Source of the DNA: CAWIJK01 sp963836375
GTDB lineage: Bacteria > Actinomycetota > Acidimicrobiia > Acidimicrobiales > RAAP-2
DNA length: 64,000 bases
Direction: 5' to 3'
NCBI GenBank assembly: GCA_963836375.1
Contig: CAWIJK010000002.1
Coordinates: 1,302,001-1,366,000 of the forward strand
The notes under the pieces were generated by a model. It searched no databases. It saw only the letters and a program-made list of their open reading frames with translations, and was not told the origin of the DNA. The position numbers and the translations under genes were made by a program. How positions within the stretch are numbered: the first letter of the stretch is position 1; the number at the start of each line of letters is the position of its first letter. This document shows positions 26,347 through 34,197 of the stretch, in pieces.

Positions 26347-26904
26347 TCACCCCGGGAGGACGATCTCGAGGACGGCGGGCAAGAACCACTCGTCGATCGC
26401 CACGACCGGTATCCGTGCGACCTCGAGGAGGTAGGAGCGGACGAGTGGCGAGGCAGCCAGCTCGCCGGCAAGCCCGGACCCGACGGGGCCCCTCGGGCCG
26501 GCGGTGCGCCCCCGGGGCACCCCCGTGACGATCAAACTCTCCTCGACGAGCACCCGCCCGATCGGGTCGTCGCCCGAGGCGAGCCGGCGGCACACCGCCC
26601 CCGGGAGCCGCCGGCAGGCGATGGACGACTCGGCGTAGGCGAAGGACCGCCCGCTGGTCCGCCCCTCGAGGAGGACGGCCCGGTCGGCCACCGCCTCTCC
26701 GGCCGGGAGCCCAAGCGGGTTGGCGGCCGGGACCCGGACCTGGTCGTGGCGCAGCTTGCGGGCGACGATCGGCTCGCCGGCCCCCGACTCGAGGAATTGG
26801 GTGACCGTACCCGAGGCCTCGAGGGCTCGGCGGAGCCGGGCGATCTCCCCCGTGATGGCCCAGTCCGCTCGGGGATCCTCGAGGTGGCCGGATGGATCGG
26901 TCAC
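26347..26904 (-). CDS. Chorismate pyruvate-lyase/UTRA-fold family protein
   Basis: About 185 residues. VTQFLESGAGEPIVARKLRHDQ, then RAVLLEGRTSGRSFAYAES, RLPGAVCRRLASGDDPIG and LLEVARIPVVAIDEWFLPAVL, match the strand order of chorismate-lyase-like proteins (for example the mycobacterial Rv2949c type that releases 4-hydroxybenzoate). Activity is uncertain because the same fold serves as a ligand-binding domain. GTG at 26904 is the best start because the sequence upstream looks noncoding. It is divergent from an SRPBCC gene and close to prenyltransferase and methyltransferase-like genes. Confidence 0.6.
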   Translation of the reverse strand: MTDPSGHLEDPRADWAITGEIARLRRALEASGTVTQFLESGAGEPIVARKLRHDQVRVPAANPLGLPAGEAVADRAVLLEGRTSGRSFAYAESSIACRRLPGAVCRRLASGDDPIGRVLVEESLIVTGVPRGRTAGPRGPVGSGLAGELAASPLVRSYLLEVARIPVVAIDEWFLPAVLEIVLPG

Positions 26905-26993
26905 CTGACCCCAGTCGCCGGGGCGCCCGGGGACGCATCGTCGCCCCCAGATCGTCGCGCTTGGGCCGCGTGGACGCCCCGTAACGTGACCCC

Positions 26994-27521
26994 GTGGCAC
27001 CGCCGATTATCGAGTACCGCCGGGTCCACGACTTCGCGACGTCCCCGTCGGAGCTGTGGACGGCCATCGGTCGGGTCGACGAGTTCGAACGCTGGTGGCC
27101 GTGGCTGGACCAGTTCCGCCTGGAGGGCGACGGGCTGGTGGCGGGATCGGTGCTCCACGGCGTGGTCTCCCCGCCGGTCCCCTACCGGATGCGCATCGAG
27201 GTCGAGCTGGTCCGCTGCATACCGGCGCGCGCCATCGACGCCGTCGTCCACGGCGACCTGCGGGGGGACGCCCGGCTGCGCCTGCGGCCCGGCGGCGGCG
27301 GGACCCAGGCGGAGGTGGCCTGGAGCGTCGAGATGATGCAGCGCCCGATGCGCCTTGCCAGCGTCTTTACCCGGCCGATCCTCCAGTGGGGTCATGACCG
27401 GGTGGTCGACATGACCGTGGCCGGGTTCAAACGCCAGCTCGCCGACGTGACGGGCACCGGGCCCCTCTCAGGTGAGCCGGGCCACGGCCAGGGCGGTGGC
27501 CAGGAGCACGACGGCCCATGA
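26994..27521 (+). CDS. SRPBCC (START-like) family protein
   Basis: 175 residues. RRVHDFATSPSELWTAIGRVDEFERWWPWL is the usual opening of the polyketide-cyclase/dehydrase fold. VAGSVLHGVVSPPVPYRMRI and VAWSVEMMQRPMRL continue it. A Gly/His-rich tail of about 20 residues overlaps the convergent membrane gene by 54 bases. The GTG is probably leaderless (TAACGT at 26982-26987, 6 bases upstream). It is likely to bind or transport a hydrophobic ligand. Confidence 0.75.
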   Translation: MAPPIIEYRRVHDFATSPSELWTAIGRVDEFERWWPWLDQFRLEGDGLVAGSVLHGVVSPPVPYRMRIEVELVRCIPARAIDAVVHGDLRGDARLRLRPGGGGTQAEVAWSVEMMQRPMRLASVFTRPILQWGHDRVVDMTVAGFKRQLADVTGTGPLSGEPGHGQGGGQEHDGP

Positions 27522-28229
27522 CATCGCCTCGAGGGCCTGCTCGAGCGGAGCCAGCAGGGTGCGCTCGTCGAGGTTGACCACGCTCCCGTCGGCCAGGACG
27601 ACCGTGCCCCCGACCACCCGGGCCCGCCGGCGCAGCATCCTGGCCGGCGTGCTCAGGCGACGCTGCGCCGCCGACAGCGCCACGGCAGCGACGGCGGCGA
27701 GCACCGCCGCCGGGGCCAGCCGGCCGGTCTGGGCAACATAGGCGGTGAGGACGGGGAAGGCCCCCCAGGCGACGGCGAAGCCGAGGTCCGTGTGGACCAT
27801 CCCGCCGAACAGCTCGAAGTTGTAGGCGACCACCAGGAGCGGGCCGAGCACCAGGAACGGGACGAGGGCCCACCCGACCTCGACGGCACCGGCGACGCCC
27901 AGGGCCACCGCGCCGCCCAGCCCGACCACGCTCACCGCCACCAGGGCGGCCGCGGGGATCTGGGTGCCCAGGGGGCGGCCGTGGAGTTCGTCGAGGGCGT
28001 GGGCGGCGAGGCCCACGGCCAAAAAGAACGCCAGCACCGTGGCCACCAGGCGGGTGACGTTGACCACCGGGGCCAGGCACGCCCCGAGCACGACGTAGGA
28101 CAGGTGCCAGGCGGTGTAGGGCGGGTGCAGCAGGGTCCACCAGTCCCGCCATCGCCCGGGCCCCGCCGCGTAGAAGGCGGGCCGTGCACCGGCCCCCTCG
28201 GCGGTCGCCCGCTGCCGTCGCTCAGCCAC
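27468..28229 (-). CDS. Polytopic membrane protein, probable UbiA-superfamily prenyltransferase relative
   Basis: 253 residues with about seven or eight hydrophobic segments. DWWTLLHPPYTAWHLSYVVLG resembles the first UbiA helix. LAAHALDELHGRPLG sits where the first Asp-rich prenyl-diphosphate motif should be but has only one clear Asp. FAVAWGAFPVLTAYVAQTG matches the GPxxVLGxYYxQTG block of MenA-type enzymes. The motif is therefore degenerate and activity uncertain. The GTG overlaps the methyltransferase stop by 8 bases, so it is co-translated with a UbiE-like enzyme. Confidence 0.5.
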   Translation of the reverse strand: MAERRQRATAEGAGARPAFYAAGPGRWRDWWTLLHPPYTAWHLSYVVLGACLAPVVNVTRLVATVLAFFLAVGLAAHALDELHGRPLGTQIPAAALVAVSVVGLGGAVALGVAGAVEVGWALVPFLVLGPLLVVAYNFELFGGMVHTDLGFAVAWGAFPVLTAYVAQTGRLAPAAVLAAVAAVALSAAQRRLSTPARMLRRRARVVGGTVVLADGSVVNLDERTLLAPLEQALEAMSWAVVLLATALAVARLT

Positions 28230-28956
28230 CGGCCCGCCGTCCCCAGAGCACCAGGCCCCCGCCGAGGCTCATCACCCGGACCCCCACGTCGTCGAACCCG
28301 GCCCGGCGCCAGGCCTCGACCGTCCAGTCCAGCGGGTACCTGCGGTAGTGGGCCGTGATGTTGGGGCCGAGGAAGCGGCCGACCCGGGCCCACTCGCGCC
28401 CCCCGGTGACCCACCCGCCGGCCGGGAGGGCGGTGCGGGTGTAGAGCCACCACCACCAGCGCCAGAATCGGCTCGGGGGGACGAAGAACTCCAGGCTGGC
28501 CACCGCCCCGCCCGGTTTGACCACCCGGGCCAGCTCGCGCAGCGTGGCCTGGGGGTCCTCGACGTAGCGCAGCAGGTAGGTGAAGGTGAGGGCGTCGAAG
28601 GACCGGTCGGCGAAGGGGAGCTGCTCGGCCCGGCCGGCCACCAGCGCCACCCGGCCGGCCATTCCGGCCGCTCCCACGTTTTGCTGGCCCTGGCGGAGCA
28701 TCTGCTCGGTCAGGTCCACCCCGACGACCTGGGCCGGGGTCCGGTCGGCCAGCTGAAGGGCCACCCCGGCCGTGCCCGAGGCGACGTCGAGGACGAGGCC
28801 CGGACGGGTCGGGACGATGTGGTCGACCATCTCGCGCCGCCAGCGTCCGTTCTGGCCCATTGAGAGGATCTCCGCCAGCCGGTCGTAGCGCTCGGGCAGT
28901 GGGGTGAACAGCTGCTGGGCGAACCGGTTCCGGTCGCCGGCGATCTTCACGCTCAT
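28222..28956 (-). CDS. UbiE/MenG-like class I SAM methyltransferase
   Basis: 244 residues. RFAQQLFTPLPERYDRLAEILS and VLDVASGTAGVALQLADR (SAM motif I) are followed by VVGVDLTEQMLRQGQQ, AEQLPFADRSFDALTFTYLLRYV and ELARVVKPGGAVASLEF, the order seen in UbiE/COQ5-type quinone methyltransferases. WYTRTALPAGGWVTG-like residues follow. The ATG at 28956 follows GGGGAGGGG. Coupling to the UbiA-like gene and the divergent geranylgeranyl reductase 58 bases away suggest quinone or isoprenoid lipid synthesis. Confidence 0.82.
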   Translation of the reverse strand: MSVKIAGDRNRFAQQLFTPLPERYDRLAEILSMGQNGRWRREMVDHIVPTRPGLVLDVASGTAGVALQLADRTPAQVVGVDLTEQMLRQGQQNVGAAGMAGRVALVAGRAEQLPFADRSFDALTFTYLLRYVEDPQATLRELARVVKPGGAVASLEFFVPPSRFWRWWWWLYTRTALPAGGWVTGGREWARVGRFLGPNITAHYRRYPLDWTVEAWRRAGFDDVGVRVMSLGGGLVLWGRRAGG

Positions 28957-29013
28957 GGCCCCTCCCCGGGGTGCGATGATCTCACCGTACCCCGAGGACC
29001 CGGGAGGAGCCGC

Positions 29014-30318
29014 GTGGGCGCGACCCGCTTCGACGCACTGGTCGTGGGCGCCGGTCCCGCCGGCAGCATCGCCGCCCTGGTGCTCGCCCGGGGTGGGGCG
29101 AAGGTGGCCCTTCTCGACAAGGCGGCCTTCCCCCGCGACAAGGCCTGCGGCGACCTCGTCGGTCCCCGGGGCCTGCAATTGCTGGGCGAACTCGGCGTCG
29201 GGTTGCCCATCTCCCTCGACGTCGGCGACATGGACGTGGTCGGGCCGACCGGCCGTCGGGTCCGCCTGCCATGCTTCGAGGGTCTCACCTACCCCGGGCA
29301 CGCCACGGCGGTGACCCGCACGGCGTTCGACGCCGCCCTGCGCGACGCCGCCCTGGCGGCCGGCGCTGTCGGGATCGAGGGCAGGGCCGGCGAGGCGCTC
29401 GGGGGCGACGGGCGGCTCGACGGCTTCGCCACCGACGGCGGGCACCGGGTGCGGGCCGACTTCGTCATCGGAGCCGACGGGGCCACCAGCGCCGTGGCGG
29501 CGGCCGCCGGGCTGGTCGACGGCGACCGGGTGCTGTGGGGCTTCGCCGTGCGGACGTACGTCGACCAGGAGGTCGAGGTGCCGACGATCGTGGTGTGGGA
29601 GCGATCGAGATGGCGAGCCTTTCCCGGCTACGGCTGGATCTTTCCCGGACCCGGCGGTCGGGCCAACGTGGGGATCGGCATCGGGACCCGCGCCGACCGT
29701 TCGGCCGGGGCGGGGGCGGTCCGGGCCCTCCCGGACTTCCTCTCCCATCTGGGCCGTCTCGGGCTGCTCGACCGCCCGGTGGCCCGCGCCGCGGGCCGTC
29801 CCCTCGGCGGCTGGCTCAAGCTGGGCATGGTGGGCACGGCGCCGGCGGCCGGTCGGGTGCTCGTGGTGGGCGACGCCGCCGGGCTGGTGAACCCCCTCCA
29901 GGGCGAGGGCATCGCCCAGGCCATGGGCTCAGGCCGGGCGGCGGCCGAGGCGGTGCTCGGCGGGGGCGACGCCTCGGCCCGCTACCGCCGGGCGCTGGCC
30001 AGCGCCCACCTCCCGTACCAGCGGATCACCGCCGCCACCCACGCCCACCTGGTGGCCAGGCCACGGGTCGTGGCGGCCGTCGGCCGGGTCCTCACGGCGC
30101 CGCTGGTCGCCCCGGCTCTCGCCGGGGGCTGGGCGGTCTTTTGGAACGAGCTGTTGGAGGGGGCACCCGACGGCCCCGCCCGGCGGGTGGCCGCCCGGGC
30201 GACCCGTCTCGGCGCCGCCCTGACGGCCAGGACCGAGGTGGCCCGCTGGTTCGCCGCCACGGTGCCCGAGCGCAGCGACGCCGGCCGGGTCGGCCGCCTC
30301 GGGGTGTCCGGGGCGTGA
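29014..30318 (+). CDS. Geranylgeranyl reductase-family FAD oxidoreductase
   Basis: 434 residues. The FAD-binding ALVVGAGPAGSIAALVLARGG (about 8-28), FPRDKACGDLVGPRGLQLL, DFVIGADGATSAVA, FPGYGWIFPGPGGRANVGIG and VVGDAAGLVNPLQGEGIAQA form the complete family signature. These enzymes saturate isoprenoid double bonds in menaquinone (MenJ), chlorophyll or archaeal lipids. The neighbouring UbiE-like and UbiA-like genes point to a quinone-type substrate here, which is an inference. The GTG at 29014 follows GGGAGGAG. Confidence 0.85.
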   Translation: MGATRFDALVVGAGPAGSIAALVLARGGAKVALLDKAAFPRDKACGDLVGPRGLQLLGELGVGLPISLDVGDMDVVGPTGRRVRLPCFEGLTYPGHATAVTRTAFDAALRDAALAAGAVGIEGRAGEALGGDGRLDGFATDGGHRVRADFVIGADGATSAVAAAAGLVDGDRVLWGFAVRTYVDQEVEVPTIVVWERSRWRAFPGYGWIFPGPGGRANVGIGIGTRADRSAGAGAVRALPDFLSHLGRLGLLDRPVARAAGRPLGGWLKLGMVGTAPAAGRVLVVGDAAGLVNPLQGEGIAQAMGSGRAAAEAVLGGGDASARYRRALASAHLPYQRITAATHAHLVARPRVVAAVGRVLTAPLVAPALAGGWAVFWNELLEGAPDGPARRVAARATRLGAALTARTEVARWFAATVPERSDAGRVGRLGVSGA

Positions 30319-30322
30319 AGGG

Positions 30323-30424
30323 TCAGTCGTCGCCCCCGTCGTCCCCGCCGTCGTCGCCCCCGTCGTCCCCGCCGTCGTCGCCCCCGTCGTCGTCGCCCCC
30401 GTCGTCGTCGCCGCCGTCGTCGCC
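30323..30424. repeat. CCGTCGTC-type tandem repeat encoding the GDD tail
   Basis: Low-complexity DNA made of GTCGTC, CCCCCGTC and CCGCCGTC units at the 3' end of the lipoprotein gene. It is prone to slippage, so the tail length may vary between strains. Confidence 0.7.
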
Positions 30425-30961
30425 CCCAGAGTCGTCGCTCGAGTCGTCGGGGGCGTCGAAACTGCCGTCGCTGCTGGCGTCGTCACCGGTGTCGCTCGGG
30501 TCCTCGGTCACCGTTCCGTCCCAGCTGTTGCCGTCGCTGTCGGTCCACGAGCCGTCCGACGAGTCGTCGGAGATGAGCGACTGATCCTGGTCCTGGAAGG
30601 TGCTGAGGTCGCCCTGGAAGGCGGACTGGTTGGTGAGGGGAACCGTGTTCAGGTACTGCGAGCTCGAGTAGTACGGCCAATAGGTGGCCTCCCACTGGGG
30701 AGGCATCAGGGTAGGGGTGCCCGCGGCGCCCCGGTTGGTGCACTCCTTGGGCGTGGCGATGTAGTAGCACTGGCCGGCCGGTCCAGCCGACGCCGGGACG
30801 ACGGTGACCACGTTGGCCGAGGACCCACAAGCGCTGGTCACCAGGCCTGCGCCCAGGACGGCCCCGGCGAGCCACGAGGCCCGCAGGCCGGCGCCGACGA
30901 CCCGCCAGCCCCTGCGAACGGTGGGCTTCGATCGGCCGGCTCTGCGGCGGCCGTCGGTCAT
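30323..30961 (-). CDS. Lipoprotein with acidic Gly-Asp-Asp C-terminal tail
   Basis: 212 residues. A basic N-terminus, hydrophobic segment and LVTSACGSS lipobox mark a membrane lipoprotein. The middle contains CYYIATPKECTN and a Gln/Ser-rich stretch. The last 30 or so residues are (GGDD)n-like repeats, strongly acidic and possibly metal-binding. The ATG at 30961 overlaps the stop of the upstream membrane protein as ATGA. The function is unknown. Confidence 0.7.
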   Translation of the reverse strand: MTDGRRRAGRSKPTVRRGWRVVGAGLRASWLAGAVLGAGLVTSACGSSANVVTVVPASAGPAGQCYYIATPKECTNRGAAGTPTLMPPQWEATYWPYYSSSQYLNTVPLTNQSAFQGDLSTFQDQDQSLISDDSSDGSWTDSDGNSWDGTVTEDPSDTGDDASSDGSFDAPDDSSDDSGGDDGGDDDGGDDDGGDDGGDDGGDDGGDDGGDD

Positions 30962-31674
30962 CGGCGGCCCCGCGCGTCGTCCATGGCGGTGTCGCACAGC
31001 TTGACCAGCTTGACCGATGCGGCGATCCCCGCTCCGGCGATCACCGCGTAGGCCACCGAGAACAGGTCATCGGCGTAGGTCTGCCACAGCGCACTGTTGG
31101 ACAGGTGGCTCGAGGTGGCGACCATGACGTCGCCGATCAGGTAGGCCACCGCACCGGCGAAGGCGAAGATGAACAGGAGCATGGCCCAGCGGCCGAGGCC
31201 CTTCAGGCGGCGGACCTGGATGCCCTCGGTGGGCAATTCCCCGTCCATCCCCCCCGCAGCGGCCGAGGTCCGCAGCCGCTCGGTCCAGTGCTCGGCCCGC
31301 CACCACACCATGGCCAGCGACACGAGGAGGAGGACGATCCCGGGGCCGTCGGAGTAGTTGGCCGCCACCTCGATGGCGTTGCCGATCACGTGGGTGTTCC
31401 CGGCCAGGCCGACCGGGGTCGTGAGCCCGTCGATCACGCCGGCGATCACCGAGCCCACGATCCGGAGCGACTCGGCGGCCAGGATGATGGCCGCCAGGAT
31501 CTCGAGGAACTCCCAGGACGCCCCCGACGGGCCGCGGCCGGCCACGTCGGCCGAACCGGTGGCGGGAGCCGGGGCCGCCTCGGCACCGGCCGGCACCCCC
31601 CCGACGGGGGCGCCGGTCGCCCCTCCGATCCCCGCTCCTGGCGCCTGATCCGTCGTCTGCTCGGTGTCGACCAT
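30958..31674 (-). CDS. Four-TM membrane protein, paralogue of 785-1516
   Basis: 238 residues. A disordered Ala/Gly/Pro-rich N-terminus (1-50) precedes SWEFLEILAAIILAAESLRIVG, YSDGPGIVLLLVSLAMVWWRAEHW, LGRWAMLLFIFAFAGAVAYLIGD and a last helix near 205-225. The WExxE..AA, Y(A/S)DGxGxxLLL and WWxAxxWxER blocks are shared with the protein at 785-1516. The ATG is at 31674, with TACGCT 8 bases upstream (31683-31688, reverse strand), so it is probably leaderless. It is coupled to the downstream lipoprotein. The role is unknown. Confidence 0.7.
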   Translation of the reverse strand: MVDTEQTTDQAPGAGIGGATGAPVGGVPAGAEAAPAPATGSADVAGRGPSGASWEFLEILAAIILAAESLRIVGSVIAGVIDGLTTPVGLAGNTHVIGNAIEVAANYSDGPGIVLLLVSLAMVWWRAEHWTERLRTSAAAGGMDGELPTEGIQVRRLKGLGRWAMLLFIFAFAGAVAYLIGDVMVATSSHLSNSALWQTYADDLFSVAYAVIAGAGIAASVKLVKLCDTAMDDARGRR

Positions 31675-31745
31675 GGGGGCGAAGCGTACCGGAACGGGGG
31701 CTGCCGATCCGTGTCCGCGGCCGGCCGGCCGGGTTAGGGTCGGGC

Positions 31746-32138
31746 GTGCACAGCCTCGACGAGATGGTCGGTCAGAAGCTCCTCGTCCACGTCCTCTATA
31801 TGGTGGGCGGCGTCGAGCAGAGCCGGTTGGAGTTCATGGGCAACGTGACCGCGGTCTCCCCGATGGTCACCGTCGAGCGACCGGGCGACAAGCCGTTCAG
31901 CCTCCCGCCGGACCTCAACGCCTACGGGACGGCGGCCCCCGGGGCCTACACCCTGGCCTCGGGTGAGGTCGCCATGAACCCCCGCTACGAAACGACCTGG
32001 CGGATCAGGCCACCGCGTGTCGGGGCCCGACCGATCCCCACCGATGGCTTCCATCTGGGGAGCCCCCCGCGTGCGCCGGCGCCGGACCAACCCCCCACCG
32101 ACGGGGCGGGCTGGGGTCGGCCGACCCCGCCGGGCTGA
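31746..32138 (+). CDS. Hypothetical protein
   Basis: 130 residues. The first 85 are well mixed (VGQKLLVHVLYMVGGVEQSRLEFMG, then VTVERPGDKPFSLPPDL) and look like a small folded beta-rich domain. The last 40 are Pro/Gly/Arg-rich. No membrane segment or known motif was seen. The GTG start is supported by TAGGGT at 31735-31740, 5 bases upstream. No function is proposed. Confidence 0.6.
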   Translation: MHSLDEMVGQKLLVHVLYMVGGVEQSRLEFMGNVTAVSPMVTVERPGDKPFSLPPDLNAYGTAAPGAYTLASGEVAMNPRYETTWRIRPPRVGARPIPTDGFHLGSPPRAPAPDQPPTDGAGWGRPTPPG

Positions 32139-32219
32139 CGCGACCCATCGACGTCGGGGGCGCCCGGGAGTACACTTGGACCAGCGGGGCGGTAACCGTG
32201 GCGGAGGGGGGCTTGTGCC

Positions 32220-32954
32220 ATGGCTATCGAACGAGGACGCCTGGTCCGGACGAAGCGCTTCGCGCCGTCGGGTACCGTCGAGGAGACCCCGGAGCGCCCA
32301 CCCCCCGACAGCCCCCAGGCCATGGTCGAAGAGGTGCTGTCGGCGCTGTCGGTGAGCGACCCTGCCCGCCGGGCTGAGCCGGCGAAGCGGACCAGGCGGG
32401 CCGGCCCGGTCGTGGACGCCGAGGCGGCCGAGGCGGCCGGAACGGAGCCGGGGCCCACCGACGAGGCGGTCGACACGACGGCCGGGCATTCGGCCGCCGC
32501 TCAACCCGCGGTGCCGGTGCCGGCGCCCCCGACGACGCCCGACCCCGGGGTGGTGTCGGGCCGGTCACCGGGTGCACCGGGTGGGCCGGTCACCGGCGGG
32601 CCCGAGCGGCCGGGTCCGGGCGCCGGGGAAGGCACCGGCGCAGCGTCGGCGCTCCCGGTCCCGGCGGCGGCCGAGTGGCGGGTCTCGACGGCCCCGCTCC
32701 CCCAGCCCGCCCCCCGGGTGCCGGTGCCGGCCCCCGCCCCCCAGGTGGTGGTCCAGCGGGTGATCGTGCCGGTGCCGGTGGCGGCCGAGGACGCCGCCCC
32801 GAGCACCCAGGGCATCTGGCTGGTCATCTTGGTGCTGGCGGTCATCTTGGTGCTCGCCGCGGTCGCCCTCGAGATCGTCTACCTGACGCCGCTCGTGCAC
32901 CACACCAACGGGGGCCGAAGTCTCGGGCTCCTCGTCGGGCTCTTCGGCCCCTGA
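32220..32954 (+). CDS. Pro/Ala-rich protein with one C-terminal membrane helix
   Basis: 244 residues. The N-terminal 40 are conserved-looking (MAIERGRLVRTKRFAPSG, MVEEVLSALSVSD). A long Pro/Ala/Gly-rich linker runs to about residue 195. A single hydrophobic helix (IWLVILVLAVILVLAAVALEIVYL, about 199-222) then ends the protein. It is probably tail-anchored with the bulk in the cytoplasm. No enzyme motif was seen. Confidence 0.65.
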   Translation: MAIERGRLVRTKRFAPSGTVEETPERPPPDSPQAMVEEVLSALSVSDPARRAEPAKRTRRAGPVVDAEAAEAAGTEPGPTDEAVDTTAGHSAAAQPAVPVPAPPTTPDPGVVSGRSPGAPGGPVTGGPERPGPGAGEGTGAASALPVPAAAEWRVSTAPLPQPAPRVPVPAPAPQVVVQRVIVPVPVAAEDAAPSTQGIWLVILVLAVILVLAAVALEIVYLTPLVHHTNGGRSLGLLVGLFGP

Positions 32955-32994
32955 CCGACCGGCGGGACCGACCCGGCGACAGGCCGGCCGGCGT

Positions 32995-34143
32995 TCAGTC
33001 GGCGCCCAAGATGATCGTGCTGGCCGCAGAGAACCAGCCGCTGGTGCCGTTCACGCAGGCCAGCTTGGCCCCCGGGACCTGGCGCTCGCCGAGTTCGCCT
33101 CGCAGCTGGCGCACCGCTTCGATCATGAGGAAGATCCCCCGCATGCCCGGCTGGCAGGCCGACAGGCCCCCACCGTCGGTGTTGGTCGGCAGGGCGCCCC
33201 CTACCCGGAGCTTGCCGTCCTCGACGAAGGGCCCGCCCTCGCCCTTCTTGCAGAAACCCAGTCCCTCGAGGGTCAGCAGCACCATCGGGGTGAACGCGTC
33301 GTAGAACTGGCACGTGTCGATGTCGGCCGGGGTCACGCCGGCCCGGCCGAAGGCCAGGGCACCCGAACGCACGCAGGGGGACTCGGTGAAGTCCTTCCAC
33401 TCGCTCATGGTGGTGTGCGAGGCCGCTTCGCCGGTGCCGAGCACCCAGACCGGGGCCTTGGCGCAGTCCCGGGCCCGCTCCTCGCTGGTGAGCACGATCG
33501 AGCCGCCGCCGTCGGAGCGGATGCAGCAGTGCAGCTTGGTCAATGGGTCCCACGTCATCGTCGACGACAGGACGTCGTCGATGGTGATCGGATCCCGGTA
33601 GTAGGCCTGGTCGTTGAAGCCGGCGTTGTAGCGGGTGGAGACGGCGATCTCGGCCAGCTGTTCGATGGTCGTGCCGAACTCGTGCATGTGGCGGCGGGCG
33701 GCCATGGCGTAGCGGGAGCCGACCGGGTGCCCGAAGGGGGCGTCGAACTGGATCGGGCCCCTGGTGCCGAAGCTGAGGTTGGCCATCCGCAGCCGCTTCT
33801 TGAGGTCGGCCCGCTGGGTGGAGGCGTACGAGAGGACGACCACCTCGACCAGGCCCTGGGCGATCGCCGCCGCCGCGTGCTCGGTCATGAACTCCCAGAC
33901 GCTGCCGCCGTGACCGGTCGAGTCGACCCAGTTGGGCCGCAGGCCCAGGTACTCGGCCAGCTCCACCGGCGGCAGGGCCCCGGTGCCGTGGGACATGAAC
34001 CCGTCGACCTCGGACTTGTCGATGCCGGCGTCGGCTAGGGCCCTGGTCGTGCCCTGGTAGTGCAACTCGAAGGCCGTCTTGTCGTCGACCCGGCCGACGT
34101 CGGACCAGGCCGCGCCGACCACTGCCACCTTGCGGTTCGCCAT
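32995..34143 (-). CDS. Thiolase-fold protein of the SCP-x/Ltp2-like group
   Basis: 382 residues. VAVVGAAWSDVGRV at the N-terminus, DSTGHGGSVWEFMTEHAAAAIA, CQFYDAFTPMVLLTLEGLGF, and GGALPTNTDGGGLSACQPG near residues 325-343 are the conserved blocks of lipid-transfer-protein-type thiolases. Actinobacterial Ltp2 relatives work as retro-aldolases in sterol side-chain breakdown, usually with a DUF35 partner, which is absent here. The true reaction is uncertain. The ATG is at 34143. It lies downstream of the SDR gene and is probably co-transcribed. Confidence 0.82.
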   Translation of the reverse strand: MANRKVAVVGAAWSDVGRVDDKTAFELHYQGTTRALADAGIDKSEVDGFMSHGTGALPPVELAEYLGLRPNWVDSTGHGGSVWEFMTEHAAAAIAQGLVEVVVLSYASTQRADLKKRLRMANLSFGTRGPIQFDAPFGHPVGSRYAMAARRHMHEFGTTIEQLAEIAVSTRYNAGFNDQAYYRDPITIDDVLSSTMTWDPLTKLHCCIRSDGGGSIVLTSEERARDCAKAPVWVLGTGEAASHTTMSEWKDFTESPCVRSGALAFGRAGVTPADIDTCQFYDAFTPMVLLTLEGLGFCKKGEGGPFVEDGKLRVGGALPTNTDGGGLSACQPGMRGIFLMIEAVRQLRGELGERQVPGAKLACVNGTSGWFSAASTIILGAD

Positions 34144-34161
34144 TCGTCTCCTCGTGCCTTC

Positions 34162-34197
34162 GTGATGGGCTCAGTGATGGGCTCAGTGGTGCGGCTC
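34162..34197. repeat. 12-bp tandem repeat between thiolase-like and SDR genes
   Basis: Two exact copies of GTGATGGGCTCA (34162-34173, 34174-34185) and a third degenerate copy reaching the SDR stop codon. No coding role. It may affect coupling between the two genes or be a neutral slippage product. Confidence 0.55.
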
